This document shows positions 1-11,400 of a stretch of 64,000 nucleotides of DNA, piece by piece. Source of the DNA: Struthio camelus (lineage: Eukaryota > Chordata > Aves > Struthioniformes > Struthionidae); NCBI RefSeq assembly GCF_040807025.1, contig NC_090953.1, forward strand, positions 25,838,997 to 25,902,996, read 5' to 3'. The notes under the pieces were generated by a model that was not told the DNA's origin, made no database searches, and worked only from the letters and a program-made list of their open reading frames with translations. A program made the position numbers and the translations under genes. Position 1 is the first letter of the stretch. The number at the start of each line of letters is the position of its first letter.

Positions 1-2877
1 GGACCTTAGGCAGTGCTGCTGTAGGACCTACCTCCTCCATCCATCACAGATTCCCAGCTCAGTTTCCTGGCTGGACTGAACTGTTTTGGACAACAAGACA
101 TAAAATAATAGCCAATAAAGCCCTGGCTCTCAGCCCAGGCTGCTTCTGGCCCCACACTGCCCAGATCGGACATGTCTTCTGGAGAGAATCTGGCATCTAA
201 CCAGGGCGCCCGTGCCAGTAAGCGGAGGAAGCACTGTTAGTGTCTGAGAGAGCAGACTGGGGCTTGATGAGGGTCATGGTCCCCATGCCTGGAGGCACTT
301 GGCACCCTGGGGCATGTGGCCACCGTGCCATTTAGCAGGCACCAAAGCTGCCCTCTCCCCTGCCCCCAAGCTGGGCTGCAAGGAGGAACGTGCTTGGGAA
401 AGGGAGATGTTTAGATTGGCATAATTTCAGTTTTCCACATTGAAAATAAAAGAAGTAGAGAAATAAAAAGGTTTTGTTAGTGTCTGGAGTCTGATTCATC
501 TGCTGACTGAGGATGAAGCTTCTCTTGGTACACACTGCTGGGAGTATCATGGCTGAGGTCTCCCAAGCCCAAGTTGTTCAGATCCATCCAAGTTGTTCAG
601 ATCCGTTTTTAAATGACTGTCAGTGAGAGCGAGGTCATCTTTGAAGGCTCTCCCATCTGGAGTGGGATGGAGCAGGCTGCCATGCCTAAGCACTTCTCCA
701 CAGAGGACCTGCCATATCATAATCCCCCTGCAAACCTCCCTGCTGAGCTGGATGCTGCTCCCATCAAAGTGTCCTCATGCTCAGGGTCACCCAAGGAGCT
801 AATTCCCCCCATGCTCAGCCTGCTTGCTCACCTGGGAATGCTTCAATACCCTGTTTACCATGTGTTGTCTTGTTCCTATTGCCCTGCCTTAGTCAAATGC
901 ACCATGCCTGGCCACAAAAGGGCTCTGCCAGTGATTTTTGTTTTTTTTTTCCCCCTTTCCTAATGCTGCCAGACCAAAGGAAGGAAGTGTCCCAGGCAGG
1001 TCTCAGAAGGCCACCTTCACTGCCAGACAAGAGAAAAACCAGGACCAATTTATTTCACTGAGATAGAGGGGAAAATATGTAACTACAAAACAGAAAAAAG
1101 ATTTTGCAAGGTCTGCTCAGAGTTAAAGGAGTGCAAACCTGAAATATGCTCAGTTCCCTCCTTCCCTCCGCATAAATGGCCAAGATGCATCCTAGCAGCT
1201 GGCAGCCTGGAGTGGGTGGCTGCCTCCAACCTGCATGTGCAGTATTTCAGCACTGCGTGCCTCACAACATGTGTATTTTCACAGTTAAGCAGGATGAAAT
1301 CAAGCCTTCCAGACACGGTATGATGTCCACCTCTTACTAATTAATTACAGGTACTCTCTGGGGCACCCAAGCACCTCCTACTCTTGTTCCTTCTTGCTGA
1401 AACATTCTGTCTTCCTTTCAGAGGGTTGCAAGAACACTGATGACTTGCACTAGTCATAGTTCGTGACTGTTGATGCTGATGGTCTTTGATATGTGGTGTG
1501 TCAAACTGCATCCGGAGCCTTGCATGGAGCCCTGAGAAGGGAGCAGGGCAGGAAGGTGGCTGTTCTTCCACTCCTGGCCCTTTGCAGGGTGAGTGGACTG
1601 TTTGATGCTCCTCTGAGGTCTGGCCATGCACATTCCTAGGCTGCTCCTAGGTTGTCTCTATGGTTTCTGGATGTTTTTAAGCATTGTAAGAAGCAGAGAC
1701 CAAAACTCAGCTCCTTGACTGTGCTTTTTCCAGCCCAATGTACAGCCCAATGCACTTCAGACCTGCCGCCCATGTTGAACCTAAGCTGTGGGATTCTAGG
1801 ATGGTCTGAAATCCAAGATTCCTCCAAGATTTGGTACCTTCAACATTCCACTAAGTCATGGCCTTCCTTGCCAACCTGTCCTTCACCACACACCAAGAGG
1901 AAGCGCTGCACATGGGGCATCCTCGTAGCCAAAGGCCCAGCTCTGTTCACTCGTCCTGCCTGTTGATGGGAATAGATCTCTGGGCAGTCCCCTGGCTAGT
2001 CAGAGGCCTTTGGGGTTGGGGTGCTCTCAAGGGGCTCATTTGGTACATTTTTATGCTTTTCTCCAGTTTCTTTTGTTTTAGTCTCTGCATCTTAGGGAGG
2101 ACTCTCAGTGTTCATTGGGGATGGAGTGAGGGGAAGAGCAGTAGCCCCGTGGTTGTACCTGGACAGCCAGGAACATGACAAGGATTCCTCACCGCAAAAG
2201 CTCACCCAGCTGCTGGTGAATTGAATAGCAACAGCAAAATGGGGGCAAACTGTTATTTTCGAGACCTTTCCAGGCTTGGAAAATCTCATCACCCAGTCCT
2301 TCATGTGTCTCTTTCTATTTGAACTCTTGGGGGGTTTTGGGCTGGTGCTTGAATTGGCCTCCTGCCAATCCCAGCTGTCCCTGCCTTGCGTCAGGCTGTG
2401 CCGGGGGAAGGACCCTAGCTCACCTCATCTGCCCAGGGCAGGCCACATCCACAGGCAGAGGGGCTGGTGGAGGTGGCTGCCCTCAGAGTGCCAACATGGC
2501 TCATGTGGGTGCTGCTCAGGGTGGTCTCCTGCCCCGGTGAGGCCGTGAGCCACTTGAGATAGCCCTGAAAGCAGCAAGCCACAAGGGCAAGCAGAGCATC
2601 TGATTTTAAACCCAGTCTCTGGACCAGTTCTGCAGAGCTTTTCAGACACACCCAGTGACTAAAGGAGCACAAGCAAGAGGGAAGAAACACTGATCCCACC
2701 CTGGGTGGCTCAATGGGACCTTCTGTGGTGGGGGCACTTGGCTCTGAGCTGCATCAGGGGCAGGCCAGGGACAAGCTGGGACCCTGCCCTGCCCCTGTGC
2801 TGCGGCTGACTGTGTAGAAGAAAAGTGGGGAGTCCTTGGGCTTCACCCTCCCTTCAGTGCCCTCCCACCCCAGGTCC
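1..2877. other. Unassigned left flank with a possible polyadenylation signal
   Basis: No recognisable coding exon was found here. A plus-strand AATAAA hexamer lies at about 112-117 and could mark the 3' end of a gene outside the left edge. A short open stretch at about 171-240 ends in a basic run and a stop (SKRRKHC), but I cannot assign it. Two tandem copies of CCAAGTTGTTCAGATCC lie at about 569-603. The part just left of 2878 should hold the 3' UTR of the minus-strand DUOXA gene, but no AATAAA equivalent was seen close by. Confidence 0.35.
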
Positions 2878-5800
2878 TTACAGTTTGGTGGTTGTCACTT
2901 CGCAAAGTTCGCTTAGAGGGACCATCAGCATGTCCTGCTCAGAGGTGCCGGAGATGGCTGGCAGGAAGGACTTCTCCCACCCTTCTGCTGCTTCTCCCTT
3001 TCCCTCCCTGTCATCCAGGTTAAAGAAAAGCTTCAGCTTCTCTGGCTGCACAGAACTCAGGACGATGACACCCAGCCCCAGCAGGAGGCACAGCAGCCCT
3101 GTAACACAATGTGGAGATGCACATTACTGGGTGCCCCTCACTCTGCACATCCTTCCCGGGGTGTCCCAGCATCACCCAGACCAGGATCTGCAGCCTGGAG
3201 GCCAGGAGGCAAGTGGCATCAGAACAGAGGTCAAGGGAAGGGGTTATTCCCCTCCGCTTCGTGCTTGTGAGGCCACATCTGGGCACTGCGGCTACTTTGG
3301 GCTCTGCAGTACAGAAGAGAAGTCAATAAACTGGGGCAGAGGGCCAAGATGGTTAGGGCTGGAGCGTGTTGTGTGTAGAGAGGAGCCAGGCTTGTTTAGC
3401 CTGGAAAAAAAGGAGGCTTTGGAGGAGGTAATTGCCACCTTCTGCTACTAGAAAAGAGCCAGTCTCTTCTCAGAAGTGCAGTGAAAATATGAAAGGCAAC
3501 AGTACAACTTGTAACACAGGAAATTCCAGTTTGTTTTAAGGAAAAAATTGCTCCTGTGAGTGGGGCAGCCATGGGACACATCTTGAAAAGTAGAGGGGGT
3601 CTCCAGCCATGGGGATGTTCAGTCTCAGATAGGCTGATGTGTCTTTGAAGTTTACCCTGCTCCAGGCAAGGGCTTGATGAGGGACCCCCTGAACGTCCTT
3701 CCTTTTGGCACGCCTCCACACACATAACTTTGGCCATTCAAGTCTCCTGGCTGACCAGTTCTTTTCCCCCAGTCTGGAAAATTCTGTCTTTTATGCTGTT
3801 TCAAAACATAGCCATCTGAGTGCTCATCTCTCTCTTCCTGTCAGTCCTAGGTGAACTGCCACAGCTGGCTACCTCTGAAGATGCTCAGCTTTGTAGTCAC
3901 TCAACTGTATGGGGTAGCACACCATTACTCATGGGTCTGAATTTCCATCATGTTACCTCTTCTGGTCGTGTGCTAATAACATGCAGGATTATTTGCTTCT
4001 GAGCAACTCTGTATCTTCTGTCTGATCAGAAAACCCTATTTACCCAAGCTGACTTTAATCACTGTCAGTCACTGGCACTACTGCTCCTTTTTCCAACCTA
4101 GGGACCTCCTGGTCCTTATGGGAATATACTGACCCTGGGGCCAGGAAGGGATTTTTGCTAAGGGATAGGGCCATTCTCCTAGGTGAACTGGGTGACTTTT
4201 CTCATCAGGAGTATGGATAAGCCTTGAACATCATCAGTTTCTGTGACCAACTGTGGAGGGGGGAAGAGGTGCTATTGGGACTCTTCACCTTAGCTGTGCA
4301 GCACTGCTGTAAGGAAGGAGAAAAAAAAAAAAACCCAAGACCAAGCTGAACACTAACCTGTTGCTAAAGTCAGCCAAAAGGATCTGCCATAGACTGTTTT
4401 CAGGGAAGTTGGGCCAAACTGGATGGGACACTTTGGAGTGTTCCTCGCAGTGAAGAGGAAGAGCAATGAGAAGAGCATCAGTGCTGCAGTGAGCAGGAGC
4501 ATGTAGCCACCGTAGAGCAGGATGGGCATGGAGAAGAGCAAGATGGAAAGGATCCATGTACAAAAGGCCATCCTGCAAAAAAACAACCAAACAAACAAAC
4601 CAATACTGAGCAGAAAGTGTCATGCTTAGAGCCTATTCTCAGATCTCCTCTCCAAATCCTAATGGAGATGTGTATACCCCATCCAGCCTCCCCAAACCTG
4701 AAGGGGTGTTGTGGAGAAGATGGAGTCAGACTCTTCTCAGAGACAAACAGTGAAAGGACAAGAGGCAACAGTGCAAGCTGCAATAGGGAAATTCTAGGTG
4801 GACTTTAGAAAAAAATTCTTCCCCATGAGCCTGGTGGAGTCCTGGGACTTAGCCTGCAGAGGTGGAGGGGGGAATCTCCACCCTTGCACTGAACTGCACA
4901 AGACCCTGAGCACTGTGATCTGGCTTTGAGGTCAGCTCTGCTCTGGGTAGGGGACTGGACTAGAGACCTCCAGAAGTCCCTTCCAAATTAAATCTTTCTC
5001 TGAGTCTACGACCCTCCACAACCTGCCACCTGGGCCATGGTTCCACCTGTTTAAAGGGAGAACAGCAACAATGAATACCTTTCCATGGAGACCCTCCTAG
5101 TGAGCTGTGTTCACATCTGATTCAGTATCTGGAGCGAACCCAACTGCCAACCCTTCCCTGTACGTAGAATTTAAGCTTAGTTCATTAATGAGGTGAGTCT
5201 AACGAATGGTTCTGAATTCTAAGAATGATTACATGAATTTTACCGTAACTCTGCTGAGTATTCCTGCTTTGAAAAACTCCCATCTCCATAACAGGAAGGG
5301 TTGCACACGGCCAGTTATTTTTCCTGGGAATGGCTAGAGATTTTAGCAGGAAACTGAACTTTATGCTCATAGGAGGAATCAGTCGCAAGATTCATTCTTC
5401 CAGGCAGTGCCTTTCTCATGAACTCTCAGACACATGGGGATACTCTGAGACTCTGCTTTATACCATAAGGCAGCCTCTGAGCATCCTCTTAATGGTCCAT
5501 CCTGCTCTCCACCACTACGTGCCACACATGCCAGACGAAGCCCCCCTGGTAGTCTTAGCAGGGCTCTGCACCTTCAGCAAGATGGCTTGGGAGAGGACCT
5601 TGAATCATAAGACCCAGACAATGCATCTATTTTCCTTTAAATGAAAAAGAATCTTCTGTCCAACTGCAATTTTATGCATTGGGGTGCAGAACATAGATAA
5701 TGATTCCAGGGCAGATGGCCAGGTCAGGCTGAGCAGTAAACCTAGTTCTGCAAAAGGGTAGGTCCTCAACACTGGCCAAGATTTTGGCATGGTCTTACCG

Positions 5801-8448
5801 GGAAGACAGTGGCTTCCCCAGCCACTCTCTGCTCTACTCCACCTTTTCTACCTCACTCCCCCAAGCAGCCAGAGACTCCTTGCTCTACCTTACCACAGTG
5901 TGAGGGATGCGTAGTGGCCAGAGATGCGATACTGGTTGTGCACACCACAGGGACTTTGCGTGGTGAACTTCTCTGCCACGTAGAGGATGGGGCTGGGCAG
6001 CCCCTTCTCCAGGCCTTCACTGTAGCTGTGGTCATAGTCTGCATCGAAGCTCCAGGCAAAGTGCTCATTGTAGTTGATGGTCTCATTGACCTGATTCACT
6101 GGGTTTCCTGACGGAAGAAGACGACTGATGTCCTCCCTTAGCCTTGGAGGCAGCTCTGAAATCCCCCACTGTGAGGATTTGGGGGACACTGCTGCTAAGC
6201 TTGTCCCTCATCACCTCCTGTTGCAACATGCACTCACCAATAAGTGTGATGTTCACCCCTGCCAGGCCGATGTGCAACCCAATGTCTGCATTCACCATGG
6301 CGCGGCTGAAGGACTTGTAGGAAGTGTTTGCTGTCACCCAGCCGCTCTCCCAATCCCTGGTGAACTGTGTCACTGTGAAGACTGCAAGGGTTAGTTATGG
6401 CCTGGTGGCAAGACATCTAGTGACAACATAGGTGTACTGGAAGCACCTGCTGTGACTGTCATGGCTTGAACTTCAACCATCCCATCCCAAGGGCTAGGCC
6501 TGGGTTGTGAGCCCTAAAGACCTGTCAGGTATGGCAGAAACCACAGTTCTTGTATGTCCCTCCTCAGCACCAACCCTGAGCTGTGACCCAGAGAGAGCAG
6601 TCAGGACAGTTCCTCCCCAGCTCAGCCCCAGGTGATAGAGGCAATGAGAGTGGCCTGCAGGTGCCTCCCAGGCACTAGTCCTGCTCCAAACAGCAGCTAT
6701 TTTATTCAGGTCACCTGGAGGATAGCAGCGAGTGTCCTAGAGGTGATCTTTGCATCTGACCAACCTTTGGGAAGGAGATTGCTGACTGTTTGTCACAAAT
6801 ACATTAGGGCCAGGTGCCTGCACTTCCCCCTGCTTGCTGATTACCCTGCTGGACCAGGTCCTGGGCGAAGAAAAGGACTGGTCTTCTCTGTGAGCTAGTC
6901 CTGAGTGCTGGACTCAGCTGCTGTTCCTCCCTCCACCTCTCTCATTTGTCATCCACATCTTGGGTGTCTTTGGGCTTCCCTGCCTGCCTCCCAGCTCCTC
7001 AAGGTCCTCTGCTTGGTGCCCCAGTACTCACTGAGGACCACTGCTCCAACGAAGAGGCCCATTATCCCACGCAGGAACCAGAAGAATCGCTGTAAGGAGT
7101 CAGCAGAGAACAGGGAGTCAGTGCTTGGGACCAGCCACTCTCTCTCCTTGACCCTTGCTCACACAGTGAGGTACATGGTACGTAACAGGAGGAGCGAAGA
7201 GTTCAGATCAGCAGCGTAATGTACGTCTCTGCAGCCCAGCACTGCTAAGTTAACATATTGTTTACTCTTCAGAAAAGTGAGTTTCATCTCAGTCAAAACC
7301 TTCCAGAGGGAACATGGGTCTCCGTCAGATTTTCCAATGCAGAACTCAATCAGCACAGCATTTAGAAATGCCAGCTAGTGAAAAATGGGCCTGTCCCTCC
7401 CCTGAGTCATCCAAAAGGCTCTGCAAGAGAGCAGGAGGTGAGTCCCCATGGCTCGGGATTCTCTCCGCAATGCGTAGGGAGCATGGGGTAATCGCGTGCA
7501 GGAAGGAGCCACAGCTACACCTGCCAGGAGGCAACAGGGGGATCCAGGCAGAGCAAAAGGGTTGAAAAAGCAGATATAGGAAAGCTGAACCATTCTCTCT
7601 ATTGGAAGGATGGAAACACTCCCTTTCAACATTCCTGAACTGAGATTTCGGCAGATTTTCCAAGCTTTACATATTTAAATGTGTTGATAGTTGGTCACAA
7701 CTGGTGACAAAAACAACTGTCAGGGTTTGTAATGTTCCCCAGCCTGGGAGCTGTTTCTCCGCCAGCTCCATTGTAAACCCAGGCATCCGGCTGGCTTATT
7801 GTGTGTGAGTGGTGAGCTCTGTGCAAGGCACAGCTGAGCAGATCAGTTTGTCTCAAGACAGCAACAGACATTCCCTTTTGGCCTGCCACTGCGCTGGAGC
7901 TGTCTGTGAAGGCACAGAGCCCCGTAAGCTTACAGATAGTGTCATGACATGTTCAGCACACACCTTTGTTTTTCAGAGATTCAGAAAGGCAGAGCAAGAC
8001 CAATGTGCCTCACCCAGTTTTTCTTCTCCTGTAAAATCATTCCAGCTTGCTCATAACTTGATCTCACCAAGAGCTTGCCAAGCCCAGATTTGGGCTCACT
8101 GGTCTTTATACATTGGGGATGGTGGTGTCTGGCCTCCCCAGAATGGGGTACGTGCTGGGTTGGGATTGTGAAAACTCCCAGAGCCCTGGCCCATGGTCAC
8201 ATTTGCCACCCAAGTCAGTTATACAGGCAGGCAAGGAGGAAGCACATGTGCTGCAGCTGGCATGGACAACAAGGCGTAGCTCCTCCAGCCCCTCCACTTA
8301 CCCCTCTGCCTCGGATCCCCGGCAGGATAATGATGAAAGTGGCCAGCGCAGAGAGGAAGACAGAGATGATGACAGCTTGGGAGGTGTCGAAGGGGAAGCA
8401 CGCATTTGTGTTGGGGTAGAAGGGGAAGGAGCCATCCCACAGAGTCAT
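2878..8448 (-). CDS. DUOXA1: Dual oxidase maturation factor (DUOXA1-like), complete, six coding exons
   Basis: Multi-pass ER membrane protein needed for folding, ER exit and surface activity of dual oxidases. Coding exons (minus strand) are 8448-8302, 7089-7032, 6381-6238, 6107-5894, 4572-4358 and 3098-2878. All junctions are AG/GT, phases agree, and the sum is 999 nt (332 aa plus TAA). The N-terminus MTLWDGSFPFYP is typical of the family. Hydrophobic segments lie near residues 20-43, 50-68, 190-208, 210-228 and 252-273. The extracellular loop keeps N-glycosylation sites near N87 (ANTSY), N112 (GVNIT) and N124 (VNETINYN), and the family block EKGLPSPILYVAEKF. Human DUOXA1 is 343 aa and DUOXA2 320 aa. 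SMPILLYGGYMLL and LKLFFN resemble DUOXA1, while MTLW resembles DUOXA2, so the 1-or-2 choice is uncertain. Two CR1 pieces sit in its introns. Its divergent neighbour is a DUOX pseudogene. Confidence 0.9.
3325..3700 (+). mobile_element. CR1 LINE 3' fragment in the last DUOXA intron
   Basis: The order of motifs matches the 3' end of CR1 ORF2 and its 3' UTR: GGCTGGAGC, then TTTAGCCTGGAAAAAAAGGAG, then AAAGGCAACAGTACAA, then the TGAGGGACC region. It is 5'-truncated, diverged, and lacks a clean ATTCTGTG end. It lies opposite to the DUOXA transcript, between coding exons 5 and 6. Confidence 0.65.
4685..5015 (+). mobile_element. CR1 LINE 3' fragment between DUOXA coding exons 4 and 5
   Basis: Typical CR1 tail words are present: GACTCTTCTCAGAGACAAACAG, GTGAAAGGACAAGAGGCAAC, GACTGGACTAGAGACCTCCAG and AAGTCCCTTCCAA, followed by a degenerate tail. 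The copy is 5'-truncated and carries no protein-coding capacity. Confidence 0.8.
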
Positions 8449-11400
8449 CCTGGTGCCAGGAGGGGAGGAAATCAGCACTGAAAGAGCTGAGAGGGGAACA
8501 AATCACTTCCCTGACAGCTGGTGGCATTCGCCGCATGTGCTTCCTCCTATACAGCACTTCCATCCAACACAGCCTTCCCCACAGAGCCGTCTTCTATCCT
8601 TTTGCCAAAGCACTGCCAGTCCCAGACAGGCCTGGAGACGGGGCTGCATGCACATCCCAACTGCCTGGCTCTGAGGCAGATCCAAGAGCAGGACCCAGCA
8701 AGCTGCGTCAGTGCAGAACATGCCTTGGTCTGAGGGTGGAGCTGGGCACTCCGCGCTGCAGCTATCCCATCTGGTTGCATGGCGTGAGCTTCACCTACCA
8801 GCTAGCTCTCTAGGAATCCCTTCTTTTGTCTTTGCACCCAGAAGAGCCCCCTACTCACCTCTGTGAGTATCAAATCTCATATGTCTGCATATGTTCAAGC
8901 ATCTCACCAGGAAGCCATTCATCTGCCTGAGAGACATCCCAGAACAAAGTAGTTTCAGAGTCACTGAGCCTGCCTGCAATGTTCAGATGTGCCCCCAAAT
9001 GGGAGAGCAAGACGCATACAAATCGCTGGGCCTTTCACTCCCTTTCTCTGCCCCTTCTTAGGCCCTGTTCTTCTGTTTAGAACAGGACCTTTTTTCTAGG
9101 CCAGATTTTTGTTTAAAAAGCCTGGCTCCTCTTGTGGGTGTTGAATATCCAAATGTGCTCAAGGCACTCAGTGAATCACTGCACAAACAAACCAGGGGGA
9201 GAGGAACAGCCCATCAGGATGTTCCTCTCTCAGCCTCAGAAAAAGGTAACTCCTTTCCATCCAAGGAAATGGGAATAATCCAGAGGGGACCGAGAAACTA
9301 CCCTATCTCAGGCAGCAAGATGCCAGTCATTATCTGCCAACCCTCATTCCTTGGAGCTGGCTGCGGATACTATTGTGCTGTGGCAGGCAGACGGCTGTTG
9401 CTTGGAAGGCCAGCGTGCAGCCATGTTTTTGACATAGCAATTGGCCAATTCACTGCCCTACTAGGAAAACCTGCTCAGCACCCCCAGGCATGGGGAACAT
9501 CCTAGCTGCAGCGCTATACCTACAGAAAAAATCGTGTCCCCCCCCCCCCCCGCCCCCCAATACCAGTCCTACCTCTGTCTGCAGCTGTGTCTTAGAGCAC
9601 CACGTCTGCCTGGACGAGCGATACCCTGCCGGCTGTACCTGCCGATCCTGAGGGCTGGCTGCTGTAGATGTGCAATGTGCTCTGGGACGTTGAAGAAAGG
9701 AGTATTGCCTTCCTCTCTGCGCTACCTCCCCAGGGCGGGGGCAAGAAGCCAGCTTGGTGTGCCAAGGTTGTGTTTCTCCCAGTTTCTTCTACAGCGTCTG
9801 CCTCTAGAGGTGCCTGGATCATGCAGCTGTACCCACACCTGACGTGCCTCCTCCAGCGCTCCTGCTGAGCCCCAGGATGGGCAGGAGCTGGCACTTTGCC
9901 CTGGCAGTGCTGCAGAGATGAATGAGCCTGGGGAGTGTGTGGGGCTTTTCCCTTTCCTTGCATTTTTGTGTGGACCAGAACAAAATACAACTATTTTTTT
10001 ATGGAATAAAGGCATTAGGGCTTCCAAGGTCCTTGGGAGCCTGCTAGGGGCAGCCTCAGAGGTTGCTGGGGAAGGCATCAAAGGGGTAAAATACCTGGCT
10101 GGTGAGGGGATCAGCAGAGAGGTGCCCTAGGCATAGCCCTAGAGAGGCTCCCAGCCCTGTTACACAGAGGAAGCTCAGATCACTAGCATGGCCAAAGTAT
10201 GGAGAACATAACAATTCAAGGTTTGGAGGTTTACATTTGTTTTTTGACAATTTGGTTAGTTGAGGTAGGTTACATTGATGCAGAGAGGCCCCAGCATGGC
10301 AGAAACATCTCCTCTCCTGACCTCCATGTAGGGGTTCCCTTCAACAGCTGGCACAGCCACTGCTCTCTCCTTTCTGAGCATCTCTGAGGGGGAGCTCCCT
10401 GCCTCCCCAGGGTAGGGCCATTCATAATGGTCAGAGCTTTGAGAAGGGCTAATGCAGCACGCTCATGAGCATTTTTTGCTCAGTCCCAATGCTTTATGGC
10501 AGCGGATAGGCTATCTGGACATCATGAAAAGCTGTACTTCCCAACCCCTTGGAACAGCAGCTAGAGGTAGGTAAAATCCAAGTCTTATGTTCGTGCCCAT
10601 CACGAAGTGAGCCATCTCTGGGCAGAGACCTTGCCATTTCCCCTTAAGTGCCAGATTCATGCTCCCCAGTCTGAACACTGACTCCTTCCTTGGGGACTGT
10701 TTAAAAAAAAAAGGGCAACGTGGCTGGGACACGTTCTGTGTGCAGATCTGTGCTGCAGATGTGTGTGCTGATGCAGGCAATGCCAGGGTCGTAGCATCAG
10801 TTCCATCAACAGCTGTGAACACAAAGCGGAGGGAGACATGGGGTTCACAGCAAATGGTATAGCTCCTGGAAAGTGATTGCTGGATGTCTGTGGGGCTTTG
10901 AACCTCTTGGAAAGGTGGAAATACCTCTCTCCCCAGTGTGGGGAAGGGAAAACTGAAGAGATGCCTGGTAATTGGCAGGGTGAGATTAATTAAGATGGGG
11001 AAAATACAACCATTTGAGGTGGCATGTCTGGGGTGAGAACTGTTCCCACTAGGAATTAGACCATCACTCATTACACTCTCTGGAACTAGGAGAAGCAGCA
11101 AAGGGACAAACTTTACAACAGCTTAGCCAAACCCACGTGGCAGCTTTGGGCTGATAGGTCTGATAGGGCCAGGGAGCTGGCTGGGGGGTCAGACACATTC
11201 CCGTCTCTCTCCTCAGTTGTACCAGACACCACTTCTCCAAAAAGGCTGCAGTGCTCACCATGCAGGTGAGGCTTGGTGCCTGGCTCTGCTGTGCCTCTCT
11301 GTGGCAGGATGCTGGAGCTCCGGAGGTATCATTCACAGGCCTTCCTTCAGCACCATCACTGCTCCAGGTTTTAGCTGGCTGCTCCAGAAATCAGGTAGGC

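Noticed and set aside
2825-3451. Plus-strand open frame of 208 codons
   Set aside because: It lies antisense to the last DUOXA coding exon and runs into a CR1 fragment.
11264-11340. Possible signal-peptide start (MQVRLGAWLCC) as the lost first DUOX exon
   Set aside because: Only weakly hydrophobic, no matching residues after it, and no splice donor in a fitting place.
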